Part shown: in pieces, positions 6,956 through 12,243 of the stretch
Position numbering within the stretch: position 1 is the stretch's first letter
Layout of the letters: every line of letters starts with the position of its first letter
NCBI GenBank assembly: GCA_013372965.1
Contig: JABXIR010000183.1
Location: forward strand, 1-12,243
Length of the DNA: 12,243 nt
Source of the DNA: Gammaproteobacteria bacterium
GTDB taxonomy: Bacteria; Pseudomonadota; Gammaproteobacteria; Pseudomonadales; DSM-25080
Reading direction: 5' to 3'
Program-made: the position numbers and the translations under genes
The notes under the pieces: generated by a model
Database searches by the model: none
Told to the model about the DNA's origin: nothing
What the model saw: the letters and a program-made list of their open reading frames with translations, nothing else

Positions 6956-8326
6956 TTAGATATTATTCGCTTGAGAGACAGCGTTGCCGATATAGCTCGC
7001 CGGCGTCATTTGCTTCATCTCGTGCTTAACGTTATCGGGAAGCTCGAGCGTATCTACGAAGGTTGCTAGTACTTCCGCGTTGATCTTCTGGCCGCGGGTC
7101 AGAGCCTTTAACTTTTCGTAAGGCTCGTCAATACCGTAACGGCGCATGATGGTTTGAATCGGCTCCGCGAGAATCTCCCAACTGTTATCAAGATCTTCAG
7201 CGAGACGCACTTCGTTAAGCTCAAGTTTCGATAGACCTTTCAGCGTCGCTTCGTACGCAATGAGACTGTATGCGAAACCGACACCCATGTTACGTAGCAC
7301 GGTAGAGTCAGTTAGGTCGCGTTGCCAGCGAGAGATCGGTAGCTTCTGGGCCATGTGAGACATCACTGCATTCGCAATGCCTAGGTTACCTTCAGAGTTC
7401 TCAAAATCGATTGGATTAACTTTGTGTGGCATAGTCGACGAACCGACTTCACCCGCAACGACTTTCTGCTTAAAGTATGCCAACGAGATGTAGCCCCAAA
7501 TGTCACGGTTCAGATCAATTAAGATCGTGTTGAAACGTGCTACCGCGTCGAAAAGTTCGGCGATGTAGTCATGCGGTTCAATCTGTGTTGTGTATGGGTT
7601 CCAGTCTAGATCTAAGCGCTCTTCAATAAAGTTCTGTGCATTTGCCTGCCAATCTATATCTGCGTAAGCAGAAAGGTGCGCATTGTAGTTACCAACCGCG
7701 CCGTTGATCTTGCCTAAGAGTGGCGTCTCTGCAATCTGAAGTGCCTGACGACGTAGTCGGTATACGACATTAGCAAGTTCTTTACCGACGGTGGAAGGCG
7801 AAGCCGTTTGGCCGTGGGTGCGAGATAACATTGGAACGGCCGCAAACTGCTTTGACATCGTAGTGAGAACATCAATCAGTTTCTGCATTGACGGCAGAAT
7901 AACCTCATCACGCCCGCTGCGAAGCATTAGCGCGTGGGACAGGTTGTTAATGTCTTCAGAAGTACATGCAAAATGAACGAATTCCGAAATCGCTTTAAGT
8001 TCATCCAACTCAGCAAACTTATCCTTCAGAAAATACTCAACTGCCTTAACATCGTGATTCGTCGTTGCCTCAATACCCTTAACCTTCGCTGCATCTTCCT
8101 CGGAAAAGTTAGTGATAATGCTTTCTAAAAACTCATTCGCAGTCGCTGAAAGCGCTGGAACTTCGTTAATTGCTTCGATCGAGGCCAACTGTTGTAACCA
8201 ACGGATTTCAACGACAACACGGTTAAAGATCAGTCCGTATTCCGAGAAATGCTGGCGTAGTTGCTTAGTTTTTGAGCCGTAACGACCATCGACGGGTGAA
8301 ATCGCAGTTAATGCAGAAAGATCCAT
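6956..8326 (-). CDS. purB: Adenylosuccinate lyase
   Basis: PurB acts twice in purine synthesis: it splits SAICAR to AICAR plus fumarate, and adenylosuccinate to AMP plus fumarate. At 456 residues it has exactly the length of the E. coli enzyme. Visible landmarks are the N-terminal LTAISPVDGRYG (6-17), EATTNHDVKAVEYFL (86-100), the catalytic histidine in RTHGQTASP (His171), and the fumarase/aspartase superfamily signature GSSTMPHKVNP (295-305) on the flexible loop carrying the catalytic serine. ATG at 8324-8326 gives the standard MDLSALTAISP start, with a modest AGG about nine bases upstream. It lies 80 nt after hflD and 4 nt before roxA. No PurR-like operator is apparent in the 80-nt gap. Confidence 0.98.
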   Translation of the reverse strand: MDLSALTAISPVDGRYGSKTKQLRQHFSEYGLIFNRVVVEIRWLQQLASIEAINEVPALSATANEFLESIITNFSEEDAAKVKGIEATTNHDVKAVEYFLKDKFAELDELKAISEFVHFACTSEDINNLSHALMLRSGRDEVILPSMQKLIDVLTTMSKQFAAVPMLSRTHGQTASPSTVGKELANVVYRLRRQALQIAETPLLGKINGAVGNYNAHLSAYADIDWQANAQNFIEERLDLDWNPYTTQIEPHDYIAELFDAVARFNTILIDLNRDIWGYISLAYFKQKVVAGEVGSSTMPHKVNPIDFENSEGNLGIANAVMSHMAQKLPISRWQRDLTDSTVLRNMGVGFAYSLIAYEATLKGLSKLELNEVRLAEDLDNSWEILAEPIQTIMRRYGIDEPYEKLKALTRGQKINAEVLATFVDTLELPDNVKHEMKQMTPASYIGNAVSQANNI

Positions 8327-8381
8327 GTATACAAACCTATTTAGTCAAAAATGAGATGTGAGTAGTGTAGCCGAATTAATG

Positions 8382-8402
8382 TGCGCATCGGTAAGATGCG
8401 CA
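8382..8402 (-). repeat. 8-bp perfect hairpin between hflD and purB
   Basis: TGCGCATC (8382-8389) and GATGCGCA (8395-8402) form an 8-bp, GC-rich stem with a five-base loop. In the transcript it begins 4 nt after the hflD stop codon, in the longest gap (80 nt) of the rluE-to-GNAT gene run. No T run follows on the minus strand, so it is not a canonical intrinsic terminator. It could be a weak terminator, a processing or stability element, or a protein-binding palindrome. Confidence 0.45.
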
Positions 8403-8406
8403 TTAT

Positions 8407-9039
8407 TCACGCGCGCGTATTACGCTGTGCGAGCTGACGTTTGAGTTTCCCGCGCCGAATCACGAGATCGAGGCGAGATCCACCAAGTTGACGCCATCGC
8501 GTAACTGCCCTAATGCCGGCGAAGAGCAGGGCTCTTACTCGCTCAGCCATTAGTGGCTGAGACAACCAAGCCGGATCACCAGCCACCTGAATACGATACT
8601 TAAGCTGGGATGCCGACACACTGTACGCGTCCGAAAGGGAACTGACCACGCTACTGTGCTCGATGCCCATGTGTTCATACTGGCGACGTGCAAGCGCAAG
8701 CTGATCATCAAGTGCGCTCATTAAATCGGGCGCTTTCGTTAATTTACGCTGCACGATCATTAAACCGAGCGAATACTGAATGATGTGCGAAGGCACGCTA
8801 CTTTTGTTGAATAACAGCTGTTCGAGTTGTTTGTATCCGATGTCAACGGCGCCTGGAGTACCGTACAGAACATCCGCACCTGCGCCAGATTCTTCGAACA
8901 CTGCCTCTAACAATTTACGTGTATTGGCATCATCGAATCTGCCATGACGTGCGATGCCATCGACGAGTTCCGCGACTTGAAATACTGCCGCGAGAGCATT
9001 TAGCTGTGCCTGATCGGTCATAGTCTTATTCACACTCAT
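8407..9039 (-). CDS. hflD: High-frequency lysogenisation protein D homologue
   Basis: The 210-residue, mostly helical protein matches HflD (E. coli 213 residues) in length, position and sequence features such as QLNALAAVFQVAELVDGIAR near the N-terminus and LGLMIVQRKL in the middle. In E. coli, HflD is a membrane-associated protein that binds the phage lambda CII activator and affects lysogeny; its normal cellular role is unclear. There is no signal peptide or clear membrane segment. Its ATG overlaps the mnmA stop in an ATGA arrangement (4 bp), which implies translational coupling and supports the start at 9037-9039. The mnmA-hflD-purB order is the same as in E. coli. Confidence 0.93.
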   Translation of the reverse strand: MSVNKTMTDQAQLNALAAVFQVAELVDGIARHGRFDDANTRKLLEAVFEESGAGADVLYGTPGAVDIGYKQLEQLLFNKSSVPSHIIQYSLGLMIVQRKLTKAPDLMSALDDQLALARRQYEHMGIEHSSVVSSLSDAYSVSASQLKYRIQVAGDPAWLSQPLMAERVRALLFAGIRAVTRWRQLGGSRLDLVIRRGKLKRQLAQRNTRA

Positions 9040-10127
9040 TGGCTGTTAGAAAACCGCTCAATGACACCGCCACCGAGGCACACGTCATTCTCGTAAAAAA
9101 CAACCGATTGGCCGGGTGTAATCGCGCGCTGAGGCTCATCAAACTGAACGGTTAACCCATCATCCGTTAATTCGGTAATAACGCATTGCTGATCTGGCTG
9201 GCGATAGCGGGTCTTTGCCGATAGCTTAACGCCCACCTTCGGTGCGTCGTTGATCCAGGTAATTTGTGATGCGTCTAGTACGTCGTGAAACAACGCAGGA
9301 TGATCGGTGCCTTGCACTACGATCAAACGATTGTTGTCTAGATCCTTTCCTGACACAAACCAAGGAAGATCACTAACGCCCGCTAAGCCACCAATACCGA
9401 GCCCTTGACGCTGCCCGTAGGTGTAATACATCAACCCTTGATGCTCTCCAACGACTCGTCCATTTAAGTCAACAATCTGTCCAGGTTGGTGGGGAAGGTA
9501 GGTTGCTAGGAAATCTGAGAAACGACGCTCACCAATAAAACAAATTCCGGTTGAATCCTTCTTTTTGGCCGTGACGAAGTTGTACTTTTCAGCGATTTCA
9601 CGTACGAGCGGCTTTTCAATGTCGCCAACGGGAAACAGAGTCTTCGCAAACTCAACGCCGGTGACCGCATGGAGGAAGTAGCTTTGATCTTTATTTGGGT
9701 CAACCCCTTTTAAAAGCTCAGCGCGACCATCATCACGCAATCTTCGACGTGTATAGTGCCCCGTGGCAATAAGGTCGCCACCCAGCTCCTCGGCGTACTC
9801 TAAAAATACTTTAAATTTGATTTCTCGGTTACACAGGATATCGGGGTTTGGCGTCCGTCCAGCGCGGTACTCCTCAAGAAAGTGCTCGAAAACATTATCC
9901 CAGTACTCGGCCGCGAAATTTGCCGTATGAAGTTTAATGCCCAGACGCTCAGCGACGGCTTCTGCGTCGGCAAGGTCTTCCATTGCCGTACAGTATTCTG
10001 TGCCGTCGTCTTCGTCCCAGTTCTTCATGAACAGACCTTCGACGTCATAGCCTTGCTCTAGTAGCAGTGCAGCTGTGACGGATGAATCAACACCACCGGA
10101 CATACCGACAATTACTTTCTTGCTCAT
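9036..10127 (-). CDS. mnmA: tRNA-specific 2-thiouridylase
   Basis: MnmA adds sulfur to position 2 of the wobble uridine (U34) of tRNAs for Lys, Glu and Gln, using ATP to adenylate the base and sulfur relayed by the Tus system. From ATG 10125-10127 the protein has 363 residues, normal for the family. The PP-loop ATPase motif GMSGGVDSS is at residues 8-16. NPDILCNREIKF places the nucleophilic Cys99, and STGICFIGERRFSDF places the second catalytic Cys196. DQSYFL (147-152) is also conserved. The C-terminal beta-barrel includes GLYYTYGQRQGLGIGG-like sequence and ends near VCLGGGVIE. A TTG at 10184 would add 19 residues, but the extension does not look like the family, whereas MSKKVIVGMSGG is the usual start and has GGAG ten bases upstream. 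Its stop overlaps the hflD start by 4 bp. Confidence 0.97.
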   Translation of the reverse strand: MSKKVIVGMSGGVDSSVTAALLLEQGYDVEGLFMKNWDEDDGTEYCTAMEDLADAEAVAERLGIKLHTANFAAEYWDNVFEHFLEEYRAGRTPNPDILCNREIKFKVFLEYAEELGGDLIATGHYTRRRLRDDGRAELLKGVDPNKDQSYFLHAVTGVEFAKTLFPVGDIEKPLVREIAEKYNFVTAKKKDSTGICFIGERRFSDFLATYLPHQPGQIVDLNGRVVGEHQGLMYYTYGQRQGLGIGGLAGVSDLPWFVSGKDLDNNRLIVVQGTDHPALFHDVLDASQITWINDAPKVGVKLSAKTRYRQPDQQCVITELTDDGLTVQFDEPQRAITPGQSVVFYENDVCLGGGVIERFSNSQ

Positions 10128-10137
10128 TAATTCTTTA

Positions 10138-10141
10138 CTCC
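10138..10141 (-). promoter_or_regulatory. Shine-Dalgarno sequence deciding the mnmA start
   Basis: On the minus strand GGAG lies 10 nt before ATG 10127, in the 53-nt gap after rluE. It supports the 363-residue MnmA over the longer reading from TTG 10184, which would overlap the rluE stop. Confidence 0.5.
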
Positions 10142-10180
10142 AAACCTGTAGGCTCAAGTCTGTATAATTTGTTTGAAAGG

Positions 10181-10768
10181 TCAATAACGGCTTCTACGAC
10201 CCTTAACCCGCTTACGCTTAACCGTCACGGGCATATTGACTTCGACGACCCGATACTCGCCCGGCGCAAGTCCCTCGAGAGACCATTGGGCAACTCGAGA
10301 CCGAACGAGGCGGAGTGTTGGATGACCAACAGCTGCCGTCATGCGACGAACTTGTCGATTTTTGCCTTCGGCTAGTTCGATCTCAATCCAAGAGGCATTG
10401 TGCTTAATAACGGGTGGCGGTGTGCGCTCCCATAGGTCTGGCGGCGGTATACGCTTAGCCTTTGCCGGTTTTGTAATGCCGTCGTTAAGCTCGACACCCG
10501 CACGTAGGCGTTGCAAGGCGCTGTCATCAGGAACGCCTTCAACGAGTACCCAATAACACTTCGACTTATCTTGAGAAGGGTGCGCAATACGATGCTGTAA
10601 TTGCCCGTCATCGGTTAGCAGCAATAGACCCTCTGAGTCGAAATCTAAGCGACCCGCGGGATACACCTTGGGAATCCTGATGAATTCACTCAATGTTCGC
10701 TTATTTTCGTGGGCACTAAACTGAGATAGCACCTGAAAAGGCTTGTTAAAAATAATAAGTTTTGCCAT
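10181..10768 (-). CDS. rluE: 23S rRNA pseudouridine(2457) synthase
   Basis: This 195-residue protein belongs to the RsuA/RluB/E/F family of pseudouridine synthases. The catalytic motif AGRLDFDSEGLLLLTDDG places the catalytic aspartate at Asp42. KPFQVLSQF (9-17) and GKNRQVRRMTAAVGHPTLRLVR near the C-terminal third are also typical. It has no N-terminal S4 RNA-binding domain, which fits RluE rather than RsuA, RluB or RluF. In E. coli, RluE makes pseudouridine 2457 in 23S rRNA near the peptidyl transferase centre. The C-terminus is a basic tail (KRKRVKGRRSRY). The position next to divergent icd and upstream of mnmA matches E. coli. An in-frame TAA shortly upstream leaves ATG 10766-10768 as the only reasonable start. 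Confidence 0.93.
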   Translation of the reverse strand: MAKLIIFNKPFQVLSQFSAHENKRTLSEFIRIPKVYPAGRLDFDSEGLLLLTDDGQLQHRIAHPSQDKSKCYWVLVEGVPDDSALQRLRAGVELNDGITKPAKAKRIPPPDLWERTPPPVIKHNASWIEIELAEGKNRQVRRMTAAVGHPTLRLVRSRVAQWSLEGLAPGEYRVVEVNMPVTVKRKRVKGRRSRY

Positions 10769-10833
10769 CTGCCATATCGAACATTAATAAAATGAATTGA
10801 AAGGAAGCTGAATCTTCCGTCGATGTCAGGTAG

Positions 10834-10839
10834 ATTATA
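10834..10839 (-). promoter_or_regulatory. Candidate -10 element for rluE and the downstream gene run
   Basis: Read on the minus strand this is a perfect TATAAT, about 65 nt upstream of the rluE ATG. The region about 16 nt further upstream reads TTCGGC, a poor -35. The element overlaps a plus-strand -10-like sequence for icd. Assignment rests on the -10 match and on its place in the only gap upstream of the six-gene run. Confidence 0.4.
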
Positions 10840-10841
10840 AC
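10836..10841 (+). promoter_or_regulatory. Candidate -10 element for icd
   Basis: TATAAC at 10836-10841 matches five of six -10 bases and would start transcription near 10847, about 25 nt before the icd ATG. No good -35 is seen 16-18 nt upstream. It overlaps the minus-strand TATAAT by four bases. Confidence 0.35.
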
Positions 10842-10872
10842 GAAATCGCATCTTCGCCGAAGGAATTTATTG

Positions 10873-12114
10873 ATGCCTGCACCGACTGACGCTAGCCAAC
10901 CGAATGTAATCCGATACGAAGGTGGCCAACTAAACGTACCTAGCACTCCGATTATCCCTTACATCCAGGGTGATGGCGTCGGTATCGATATCACACCCGT
11001 CATGCTCGATGTAGTCGATGCGGCAGTTGAAAAAGCCTACAAAGGTCAACGAAAAATCCTCTGGACCGAAATATATTGCGGTGAAAAAGCGGCTCAGCAC
11101 TATCAAGGCGAGTGGTTTCCAGAAGCATCAGTCGACGCGTTACGACAATTTAAGGTCGGTATTAAAGGCCCACTCACAACGCCGATTGGTGGTGGCTTTA
11201 AATCGCTCAATGTCGCACTGAGACAGCAGCTAGATCTCTACACGTGCTTGCGACCTATACGATGGATCAAGGGCGTTCCGAGTCCCGTCAAGAAGCCAGG
11301 CAATGTCGACATCGTGCTATTCAGAGAAAATACTGAAGACACCTATGCAGGCATCGAGTGGGAAGCTGGTAGTGAAGACGTCAGGAAGCTTCATGCGTTT
11401 CTTAAGAGCGAGCTTGAAGTGGATGGCTTTGACCCTAGCAATACCGGTATCGGCATAAAACCGATCAGTGAGTTCGCCTCGAAACGTCTGATGCGCAACG
11501 CAATTAAATACGCAATTGAACACGATCTACCCACCATTACCGTGGTGCACAAAGGCAACATCATGAAGTACACGGAGGGGGCATTTTTAGGATGGTGTCG
11601 AGAGGTGGCGCGTGAAGAGTTTGGCGCAACCGCCGATGAATATGGTGATCTAACGATCGCCCAGGACGACAAAACCATCGTCATCAATGAATATATTGCC
11701 GATGCGATGTTTCAACAATTACTGTTAACACCCGAATTGTTTAGTGTCGTGGTAACGACCAACCTCAATGGCGATTACTTCTCAGACGCGCTCGCCGCGC
11801 AAGTGGGTGGCGTTGGCATTGCGCCAGGCGCAAATATTGGCGATGAGATTGCGTTGTTCGAACCGACGCATGGAACAGCGCCGCGAATGGCAGGATTAGA
11901 TCGAGCGAACCCAACATCATTGCTACTGTCAGCAGAGATGATGCTGAGACACATCGGATGGGATCGCGCGGCAGACTATCTGTTCGGAGGGATAAAATCG
12001 ACGATTTCCAACCGAATTCTGACCGACGATCTCCACGTGAACGTGCCCCATTCAGAGCGCGTGAGCTGCTCCGAATTTGGCCGTTACGTCATAAAAAACT
12101 TAAAACTACGTTAG
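10873..12114 (+). CDS. icd: Isocitrate dehydrogenase, E. coli Icd type, with unusual cofactor-site residues
   Basis: Icd oxidises isocitrate to 2-oxoglutarate and CO2 in the TCA cycle. The 413 residues align with E. coli Icd from NVPSTPIIPYIQGDGVGIDI (21-40) to SCSEFG (398-403). Substrate-site landmarks are intact: GGGFKSLNVALRQ with Ser111, equivalent to Ser113 that AceK phosphorylates in E. coli, then RENTEDTYAGIEW (151-163), VHKGNIMKYTEGAF (225-238) and LNGDYFSDALAAQVGG (298-313). The residues that bind the NADP 2'-phosphate in E. coli (Lys344, Tyr345, Val351, Tyr391, Arg395) are replaced here by Arg338, Met339, Ala345, Asp385 and Val389, so cofactor choice is uncertain. ATG 10873 has AAGGA eight bases upstream; an adjacent TTG at 10870 would add one residue. 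The gene is divergent from rluE and converges on cspD with four bases between stops. Confidence 0.95.
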   Translation: MPAPTDASQPNVIRYEGGQLNVPSTPIIPYIQGDGVGIDITPVMLDVVDAAVEKAYKGQRKILWTEIYCGEKAAQHYQGEWFPEASVDALRQFKVGIKGPLTTPIGGGFKSLNVALRQQLDLYTCLRPIRWIKGVPSPVKKPGNVDIVLFRENTEDTYAGIEWEAGSEDVRKLHAFLKSELEVDGFDPSNTGIGIKPISEFASKRLMRNAIKYAIEHDLPTITVVHKGNIMKYTEGAFLGWCREVAREEFGATADEYGDLTIAQDDKTIVINEYIADAMFQQLLLTPELFSVVVTTNLNGDYFSDALAAQVGGVGIAPGANIGDEIALFEPTHGTAPRMAGLDRANPTSLLLSAEMMLRHIGWDRAADYLFGGIKSTISNRILTDDLHVNVPHSERVSCSEFGRYVIKNLKLR

Positions 12115-12118
12115 TGAT

Positions 12119-12243
12119 TTACGCGGTTTCGTGCTCGAGCGGCACAATGTTATGTGCATGCATACCTTTGTCGCCTGGCGCGAGATCAAACTGAACCTGC
12201 TGACCGGCTTTTAAGGTCTTGTAGCCTTCCATCGAAATAGCCG
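12119..12243 (-). CDS. cspD: Cold-shock domain protein, CspD type, C-terminal part (start beyond the right edge)
   Basis: The last 40 codons of a minus-strand gene end with TAA at 12119-12121. They read AISMEGYKTLKAGQQVQFDL followed by a PGDKGMHAHNIVPLE stretch. This matches the second half of the cold-shock OB-fold and especially the E. coli CspD tail (IQMDGYRTLKAGQSVQFDV, then IVPVE). CspD binds single-stranded nucleic acid and inhibits replication initiation in E. coli in stationary phase. The RNP1 and RNP2 motifs lie outside the window. It converges on icd; icd-cspD adjacency is known in pseudomonads, where clpS and clpA follow. Other Csp paralogues cannot be excluded from 40 residues. 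Confidence 0.88.
   Translation of the reverse strand, partial: AISMEGYKTLKAGQQVQFDLAPGDKGMHAHNIVPLEHETA

Noticed and set aside
10128..10184. Nineteen-residue N-terminal extension of MnmA from TTG 10184
   Set aside because: The extension does not resemble MnmA N-termini, while MSKKVIVGMSGG is the standard start and has a GGAG upstream.
10082..10375. Plus-strand open frame of 97 codons across the rluE-mnmA junction
   Set aside because: It is antisense to both genes, has no family match, and the minus-strand genes are certain.
10852..10862. Palindrome CTTCG-C-CGAAG overlapping the icd ribosome binding site
   Set aside because: It is short and has a one-base centre, so it cannot fold as a stable hairpin; no known operator matches it.
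11391..11687. Minus-strand open frame of 98 codons opposite icd
   Set aside because: It is antisense to a conserved enzyme and resembles no family.
1..12243. Defence island, prophage, insertion sequence, CRISPR array or tRNA
   Set aside because: All coding space is filled by conserved housekeeping genes; no repeats of array type, transposase, integrase or cloverleaf sequence were seen.

Overview
The window looks like chromosomal housekeeping DNA from a gammaproteobacterium. Moderate GC, intact reading frames, tight spacing and no mobile-element, phage, CRISPR or tRNA signal all point that way. The run icd / rluE-mnmA-hflD-purB resembles the E. coli icd-rluE-nudJ-mnmA-hflD-purB neighbourhood. 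The icd / cspD junction resembles the order known from pseudomonads. I would place the organism broadly among Pseudomonas- or Cellvibrio-like, possibly marine, gammaproteobacteria, but the sequence does not allow a genus call.

Left region (1-4906): a minus-strand ppsR, with the 5' part of pabB behind it, diverges from ppsA. PpsR (regulatory kinase/phosphorylase) and PpsA (phosphoenolpyruvate synthase) form a classic gluconeogenic enzyme/regulator pair. A LysR-family regulator of unknown target follows ppsA on the plus strand.

Central and right region (4917-10768, minus strand): six genes read leftward in the order rluE, mnmA, hflD, purB, roxA, GNAT-fusion. Spacing is short or overlapping: 53 nt, 4-bp overlap, 80 nt, 4 nt, 14-bp overlap. 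Three encode modifiers of the translation machinery: RluE on 23S rRNA, MnmA on the tRNA wobble uridine and RoxA on ribosomal protein L16. PurB is purine biosynthesis. The last gene is a GNAT acetyltransferase fused to an extra C-terminal domain of unknown role and is the least characterised protein here.

Right edge (10873-12243): icd (isocitrate dehydrogenase) diverges from rluE across a short gap holding overlapping -10-like elements on both strands. It converges, four bases apart, on a cspD-type cold-shock gene cut by the window edge. The Icd protein lacks most residues that define NADP specificity in the E. coli enzyme.

No new defence, mobile or biosynthetic system is visible. The points most worth checking are the Icd cofactor residues, the GNAT fusion coupled to roxA, the symmetric rluE/icd promoter region and several inverted repeats.
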